This document shows positions 59,782 to 64,000 of a DNA stretch of 64,000 nt, piece by piece. The stretch covers positions 6,047,501 to 6,111,500 of the forward strand of contig NC_019771.1 in NCBI RefSeq assembly GCF_000317695.1, in the 5' to 3' direction. Positions within the stretch are counted from its first letter, which is position 1. Each line of letters starts with the position of its first letter. The position numbers and the translations under genes are program-made. The notes beneath the pieces were generated by a model that saw nothing but the letters and a program-made list of their open reading frames with translations, made no database searches and was not told where the DNA came from. The stretch comes from Anabaena cylindrica PCC 7122 (lineage in GTDB: Bacteria; Cyanobacteriota; Cyanobacteriia; Cyanobacteriales; Nostocaceae).

Positions 59782-59886
59782 ATGCGAATTTGTATGAGTT
59801 TAGAGCAAATTTCCGAAGTTACTCAATTATCTTTAGAACAATTACAATCTTTACAAAATGAGATGGAAAATCCTAATTTCAACTAA
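59782..59886 (+). CDS. 34-residue remnant of an Rpn-type nuclease tail
   Basis: Reads M-R-I-C-M-S-L-E-Q-I-S-E-V-T-Q-L-S-L-E-Q and ends N-P-N-F-N. The S-L-E-Q-I-S-E-V-T-x-L-S-L-E-Q-L pattern is the C-terminal helical motif of Rpn/PD-(D/E)XK nucleases. Either a tiny gene or, more likely, a leftover fragment. The rest of 59637-60091 shows nothing recognisable. Confidence 0.4.
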   Translation: MRICMSLEQISEVTQLSLEQLQSLQNEMENPNFN

Positions 59887-60091
59887 AGTAACTTCGATGT
59901 TTTTAGTTTCAATTTTCATAAAAATAATATCCCTGATTTATAGTATAAATCGAGGATGGTTAATATGAAATTTTTGCGATAAATACGCAATCGCTTTTAG
60001 CAATTTCACAGAGTAGGAATAAGTTTATTCAGGGTATAATTTAAATATATGTTATGATAGGAGCATCCTAAAAGTAACAAATAATAAGCCC

Positions 60092-60331
60092 ATGATTACT
60101 CAAGTGATGATTCAACCCTCATCCTGGGTAGAGTCTGGAATTGAAATCAGCAAAGTTAGAAATTTAAATTTGTTCAAATTTAGCTCAGAATTACAATCTC
60201 GATTAGAAGAACTTGCTGAGAATAACAAAGCTGGAATGCTAACTTCAAAAGAAGAAGCTGAATTAGCAGGAATACTAGAACTAGATAGGATTTTTACTTT
60301 GCTGAATGCTAAGATAATTGCTGAGTCATGA
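60092..60331 (+). CDS. Small partner protein of an HNH nuclease
   Basis: A 79-residue, mostly helical protein: V-E-S-G-I-E-I-S-K-V-R-N-L-N-L-F, then S-R-L-E-E-L-A-E-N-N-K-A-G-M-L-T and E-E-A-E-L-A-G-I-L-E-L-D-R. The L-T-x-E-E-x-x-E-L-x-x-x-L-x-L-D pattern is common in short proteins encoded just before HNH genes in cyanobacteria. Its stop overlaps the start of the HNH gene (ATGA). It may be an antitoxin or accessory; this is inferred from position. Confidence 0.75.
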   Translation: MITQVMIQPSSWVESGIEISKVRNLNLFKFSSELQSRLEELAENNKAGMLTSKEEAELAGILELDRIFTLLNAKIIAES

Positions 60332-60789
60332 CAGTTAATGATGCAACGAGAAAATTAGTCAGGGAAAGAGCTAAATTCCTGTGTGAATACTGTCATTCTT
60401 TAGAAGAAGCAAGTGCAGCTTTATTTGCTATTGACCATATTATTCCCCAATCTATCTCTGGTTCATCTGATGACCCTGATAATTTAGCTTTAGCTTGTCA
60501 ACGTTGTAACGGATATCGCTATAATTTTACAACTGGTATTGACCCGGAAACTAAAGAAATAATCCCAATATTTAATCCACGAAAACAAAAATGGTCTGAC
60601 CATTTTATTTGGTCATTAGACAGTTTAAAAATTATCGGTATTACTCCTACAGAAAGGGCTACTTGCAATCGCTTAGACCTCAATGATGAACGGCATAATG
60701 AAGGTTCTATTATAAAAGCACGTCGTTTTTGGGTAAAAGGTGGTTGGCATCCACCATATGAAGATCCCCGACAAAAAGAGGAAGATTGA
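60328..60789 (+). CDS. HNH endonuclease
   Basis: A 153-residue HNH nuclease. It has a zinc-binding pair C19-E-Y-C22, the catalytic D36-H37-I-I-P and a second pair C57-Q-R-C60-N with the closing N of the motif. The C-terminal part (F-N-P-R-K-Q-K-W-S-D-H-F and G-L/I-T-P-T-E-R-A-T) is typical of cyanobacterial stand-alone HNH proteins. The target and role (defence, mobile element, repair) are unknown. It overlaps the preceding small gene by four bases. Confidence 0.88.
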   Translation: MTVNDATRKLVRERAKFLCEYCHSLEEASAALFAIDHIIPQSISGSSDDPDNLALACQRCNGYRYNFTTGIDPETKEIIPIFNPRKQKWSDHFIWSLDSLKIIGITPTERATCNRLDLNDERHNEGSIIKARRFWVKGGWHPPYEDPRQKEED

Positions 60790-61232
60790 AAGTTACAGGA
60801 TTATTTCAATCAGGATAAATGCAAATTTAGCGATGTCTTAATACTAGGAAGAATTGATAAACTAACCACCGTAAAAATAAGCCTAAATCCCAACCACAAG
60901 CCAAGAACATAGTGAAATTCAGTAGAGATTTGAGATTTTTGCCTCTTGATAGGGAATACTAAAATTAGATACCTTGTCACATCAGAGCGAAGTAAAATCC
61001 AACAATAAAATTAATCAAAGTTGGGTTTCATTTTCTTCTCTCTTCCTCTCTTCCTTTGCGCCTCTGCGCCTTTGCGTGAGACAAAAAAAGATATATTTAA
61101 CTTACCCAAAAATCGCCATAAAAAATAGAACTAACTACTTAATATAGAAAACTTAACAAAAAAACGCCAAAATAAAACAGCATTATCTCGACTTACTGAT
61201 ATTATCTGTGATGCAATGATGATAAAAGAAAA
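60790..61232. other. Intergenic region with a dispersed repeat
   Basis: Contains CTTTGCGCCTCTGCGCCTTT-GCGTGAGAC at 61054-61083, an inverted copy of the element at 58201, preceded by a CT-rich tract (CTTCTCTCTTCCTCTCTTCC). No gene or RNA is recognised. The promoter of the symporter pair should lie at the right end. Confidence 0.6.
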
Positions 61233-61487
61233 ATGGACGAAGATCAGCGTCGCGCTTATTGGCGTGCTAACACCACCTTAATTAGAAATCTTTTAATTAT
61301 TTGGGCTTTAGTGTCCCTAGTTTTTAGTATTTTATTGGTTGAACCATTAAATTCAATTCGCTTTTTTGGTGTTCCCTTTGGCTTTTGGATGGCACAACAA
61401 GGATCAATTTTGGTTTTTGTGGTATTGATTTTTACTTACGCTTTCCAAATGGATAAATTAGACCGCAAATATAATACCAAAAAGTGA
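61233..61487 (+). CDS. DUF4212 small membrane subunit of a sodium:solute symporter
   Basis: An 84-residue protein with two membrane helices (L-I-R-N-L-L-I-I-W-A-L-V-S-L-V-F and G-S-I-L-V-F-V-V-L-I-F-T-Y-A-F). The DUF4212 features F-F-G-V-P-F-G-F-W-M-A-Q-Q-G and a C-terminal D-K-L-D-R-K-Y are present. It always seems to go with a large symporter, which starts nine bases after this stop, so it is probably an accessory subunit. Confidence 0.92.
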   Translation: MDEDQRRAYWRANTTLIRNLLIIWALVSLVFSILLVEPLNSIRFFGVPFGFWMAQQGSILVFVVLIFTYAFQMDKLDRKYNTKK

Positions 61488-61496
61488 GGAAAAACA

Positions 61497-63152
61497 GTGT
61501 CAGTTGAACTTTGGACGATTATCTTAGTTGGACTTTCTTTTGTTGTTTACATTTACATTGGTTGGCAATCACGAGTAGAAAATACTAAAGACTTTTTTAT
61601 TGCCGGTCAGGGAATACCTTCAATTGCCAATGGTGCGGCTACTGCGGCTGATTGGATGTCTGCGGCTTCGTTTATTTCCATGGCGGGGTTAATTTCGTTT
61701 TTGGGATATGACGGTTCTATTTATTTGATGGGTTGGACTGGTGGCTATGTTTTACTAGCATTATTATTAGCGCCTTATCTGCGGAAATTTGGTAAATATA
61801 CAGTTCCCGATTTTGTAGGCGATCGCTATTATTCTAACATAGCCCGGTTGGTGGCGGTAGTTGCAGCCATTTTTATTTCTCTCACATACGTCGCTGGACA
61901 AATGCGGGGGGTGGGAATTGTCTTTAGCCGCTTTTTACAAGTAGACGTGAATACAGGTGTCATCATTGGGATGATCATTGTTGGCTTTTTTGCGGTTTTG
62001 GGAGGCATGAAAGGCATTACCTGGACGCAAGTAGCTCAGTATTGCGTATTGATTTTCGCATATTTGATTCCCGCAATTGCGATCGCATACAAACTAACAG
62101 GTAATCCTATTCCCCAACTAGCTTTTACCACTAGTGATATCGCTGATAAACTCAACCTTATTCAACTTGACTTAGGTTTTAAAGAATACACTCAGCCCTT
62201 TGCCAACAAATCAATGATCGATGTGCTATTCATCACCATTGCTTTGATGGTAGGAACTGCCGGTTTACCCCATATCATTGTCCGGTTTTACACAGTAAAA
62301 AGTGTTCGTGCTGCCCGGTTTTCTGCTGGTTGGGCGTTATTATTTATCGCCATTCTCTATACCACAGCCCCGGCAGTCGGGATGTTTTCTCGTTATAATC
62401 TAATTACTTCTTTGCATAATCAAACAATTGCCGAAGTACAGAAATTAGATTGGGTAAATAAGTGGGAAAAAACCAAACTTCTAACTTTTGAAGATAAAAA
62501 TAAAGATGGACGTTTGCAACTAACCCCTAATCAAGAAACCAACGAAATTACAATTGATAAAGATATCATAGTTCTTTCTACCCCAGAAGTTGCTAATCTT
62601 CCCCCTTGGGTAATTGCTTTAGTAGCGGCTGGTGGTTTAGCGGCTGCTTTATCCACAGCATCGGGTTTATTATTAGTAATTTCTAGTTCCGTTGCCCATG
62701 ATGTTTATTACCGCATTTTTGATTCCACAGCTTCAGAGGAAAAACGGGTATTTGTAGGGCGGGTTGTCGTTGGTTTTGCCCTGGTTCTCGCTGGATATTT
62801 TGGGGTAAATCCACCGGGATTCGTGAGTGAAGTGGTAGCTTTTGCCTTCGGTTTAGCGGCTGCAAGCTTCTTCCCGGTAATATTTTTGGGTATTTTCGAC
62901 AAACGCACTAATTCTGAAGGTGCAATTGCTGGAATGTTAACAGGTTTGATATTTACAATTATCTACATCGTCGGCGTAAAATTTGCCGGGATGTCACCCT
63001 GGTTCTTTGGTGTTTCTGCTGAAGGAATTGGGACTTTAGGAATGATTATTAACTTTATTGTCACCCTGATAGTTTCCCGACTAACACCACCCCCACCCGC
63101 AGAAATTCAGGCTTTGGTAGAAGATTTACGCACCCCGATCATTGAAGAATAA
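61497..63152 (+). CDS. Sodium:solute symporter family protein (VC_2705 type, acetate-like)
   Basis: A 551-residue SSS-family transporter with about 13 membrane helices. The family motifs D-F-F-I-A-G-Q-G-I-P, then N-G-A-A-T-A-A-D-W-M-S-A-A-S-F and a later G-G-L-A-A-A-L-S-T-A-S-G-L-L-L-V-I-S-S-S are present. A soluble insertion (about 305-360: F-E-D-K-N-K-D-G-R-L-Q-L, an EF-hand-like D-x-N-x-D-G loop) is notable. It is closest to the ActP-like VC_2705 branch, so acetate or another short organic acid is the likely substrate. It starts with GTG. A heptamer array follows the stop. Confidence 0.92.
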   Translation: MSVELWTIILVGLSFVVYIYIGWQSRVENTKDFFIAGQGIPSIANGAATAADWMSAASFISMAGLISFLGYDGSIYLMGWTGGYVLLALLLAPYLRKFGKYTVPDFVGDRYYSNIARLVAVVAAIFISLTYVAGQMRGVGIVFSRFLQVDVNTGVIIGMIIVGFFAVLGGMKGITWTQVAQYCVLIFAYLIPAIAIAYKLTGNPIPQLAFTTSDIADKLNLIQLDLGFKEYTQPFANKSMIDVLFITIALMVGTAGLPHIIVRFYTVKSVRAARFSAGWALLFIAILYTTAPAVGMFSRYNLITSLHNQTIAEVQKLDWVNKWEKTKLLTFEDKNKDGRLQLTPNQETNEITIDKDIIVLSTPEVANLPPWVIALVAAGGLAAALSTASGLLLVISSSVAHDVYYRIFDSTASEEKRVFVGRVVVGFALVLAGYFGVNPPGFVSEVVAFAFGLAAASFFPVIFLGIFDKRTNSEGAIAGMLTGLIFTIIYIVGVKFAGMSPWFFGVSAEGIGTLGMIINFIVTLIVSRLTPPPPAEIQALVEDLRTPIIEE

Positions 63153-63173
63153 AAAGAAAATGGGTAGAATTAA

Positions 63174-63817
63174 TTACGAATTACGAATTACGAATTACGA
63201 ATTACGAATTACGAATTACGAATTACGAATTACGAATTACGAATTACGAATTACGAATTACGAATTACGAATTACGAATTACGAATTACGAATTACGAAT
63301 TACGAATTACGAATTACGAATTACGAATTACGAATTACGAATTACGAATTACGAATTACGAATTACGAATTACGAATTACGAATTACGAATTACGAATTA
63401 CGAATTACGAATTACGAATTACGAATTACGAATTACGAATTACGAATTACGAATTACGAATTACGAATTACGAATTACGAATTACGAATTACGAATTACG
63501 AATTACGAATTACGAATTACGAATTACGAATTACGAATTACGAATTACGAATTACGAATTACGAATTACGAATTACGAATTACGAATTACGAATTACGAA
63601 TTACGAATTACGAATTACGAATTACGAATTACGAATTACGAATTACGAATTACGAATTACGAATTACGAATTACGAATTACGAATTACGAATTACGAATT
63701 ACGAATTACGAATTACGAATTACGAATTACGAATTACGAATTACGAATTACGAATTACGAATTACGAATTACGAATTACGAATTATGAATTACGAATTAC
63801 GAATTACGAATTACGAA
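63174..63817. repeat. 92-copy heptamer tandem array (TTACGAA)
   Basis: Exactly 644 bases of TTACGAA in phase, with a single variant unit (TTATGAA, at 63783). It lies between the symporter stop and the stop of a convergent TPR gene. On one strand the array reads through in all frames as (E-L-R-I-T-N-Y)n and similar, which is not a real protein. It is a very long example of the STRR repeats of filamentous cyanobacteria, which usually have 3-20 units. Confidence 0.97.
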
Positions 63818-63820
63818 TTA

Positions 63821-64000
63821 TTACCCCAGTTCTTGAATATTCTTCATTACTTGTTGGTACAAATCTTTGTTACCTTCTTTATCAAAAATAGCTGCTGCCC
63901 TTTGCAAATCTTGCAGGGCCCCACGTTTGTCTCCAATAGCTGCAAGGGCATTTCCTCGATTATTAAAAGCGGGGCCAAAGTTAGGATTGAGGCGAATGGC
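63821..64000 (-). CDS. TPR-repeat protein, 3' end only
   Basis: Read on the minus strand from the window edge: A-I-R-L-N-P-N-F-G-P-A-F-N-N-R-G-N-A-L, then G-D-K-R-G-A-L-Q-D-L-Q-R-A-A, then K-E-G-N-K-D-L-Y-Q-Q-V-M and the end K-N-I-Q-E-L-G. This is the last repeat and cap of a tetratricopeptide protein, similar in kind to the one at 16423-17244. The start lies outside the window. The stop is three bases from the end of the heptamer array. Confidence 0.85.
   Translation of the reverse strand, partial: AIRLNPNFGPAFNNRGNALAAIGDKRGALQDLQRAAAIFDKEGNKDLYQQVMKNIQELG

Noticed and set aside
63142..63891. A 249-codon open frame coding for E-L-R-I-T-N-Y repeats
   Set aside because: It is only a translation of the heptamer array; a repeat of 7 bases without stops is open in every frame on this strand, and the end overlaps a real gene on the other strand.
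1..64000. tRNA, rRNA and riboswitch search by eye
   Set aside because: No T-arm GTTCGAATC-type motif with matching stems and no recognisable riboswitch core was seen; a covariance-model scan would be needed to exclude small RNAs.

Overview
The window is chromosomal DNA of a cyanobacterium, most likely a filamentous, heterocyst-forming type (Nostocales). The photosynthetic genes show the phylum: cytM, petG, hemJ, the oxidative cyclase acsF, an ssl1498-type light-harvesting-like protein, and a clpP/clpR pair. The HIP1 octamer GCGATCGC recurs throughout. Short tandem heptanucleotide repeats (STRR) and many dispersed palindromes point to the filamentous group. DNA outside the housekeeping genes is AT-rich. 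I cannot name a species.

Layout. 1-5.7 kb: housekeeping and photosynthesis genes (TPR protein, cytM, petG, rsmD, hisH, a pyroglutamyl-peptidase-like gene, DUF3370, hemJ). 5.8-8.8 kb: an 11-copy 88-bp tandem repeat array, then an intact ISL3-type insertion sequence with inverted repeats and an 8-bp target duplication, which splits a GIY-YIG gene. 8.8-20 kb: mixed genes, including an alpha/beta hydrolase without a nucleophile, a VanY-like peptidase next to a decayed copy of itself, an orphan HicB, an M50-CBS protease, a collagen-like secreted protein and acsF. 20-25 kb: a two-gene STAND-ATPase/WD40 module. 25-29.4 kb: threonine synthase between two ubiquitin-like sulfur-carrier genes, a J-domain protein, and clpR-clpP.

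29.6-36.1 kb is a tight minus-strand operon: NB-ARC ATPase, Ser/Thr kinase with CHASE2, DUF928 protein, and an exported TPR-CHAT protease-like protein. Next to it, on the plus strand, lie two very large secreted proteases (Calx-beta repeats plus metalloprotease; subtilase plus RTX). Both have an identical 53-bp element upstream. Together this looks like a signalling or conflict locus with an extracellular arm and is the strongest candidate for an undescribed system. Two tandem von Willebrand A genes follow.

46-64 kb: an ABM membrane protein, an SMP-30-like propeller, leuC-leuD, the ssl1498-like gene with clear promoter and terminator, a lone type II thioesterase, an Hsp20 with a duplicated N-terminal motif, a decayed dnaK tail, a zinc-ribbon gene next to a duplicated-domain gene, ubiD, an unrecognised 455-residue protein, an HNH nuclease pair, a DUF4212/sodium:solute symporter pair, and a 92-copy heptamer array. 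Both window edges cut TPR genes.

All functional assignments come from reading motifs and remembered families; no database search was run.
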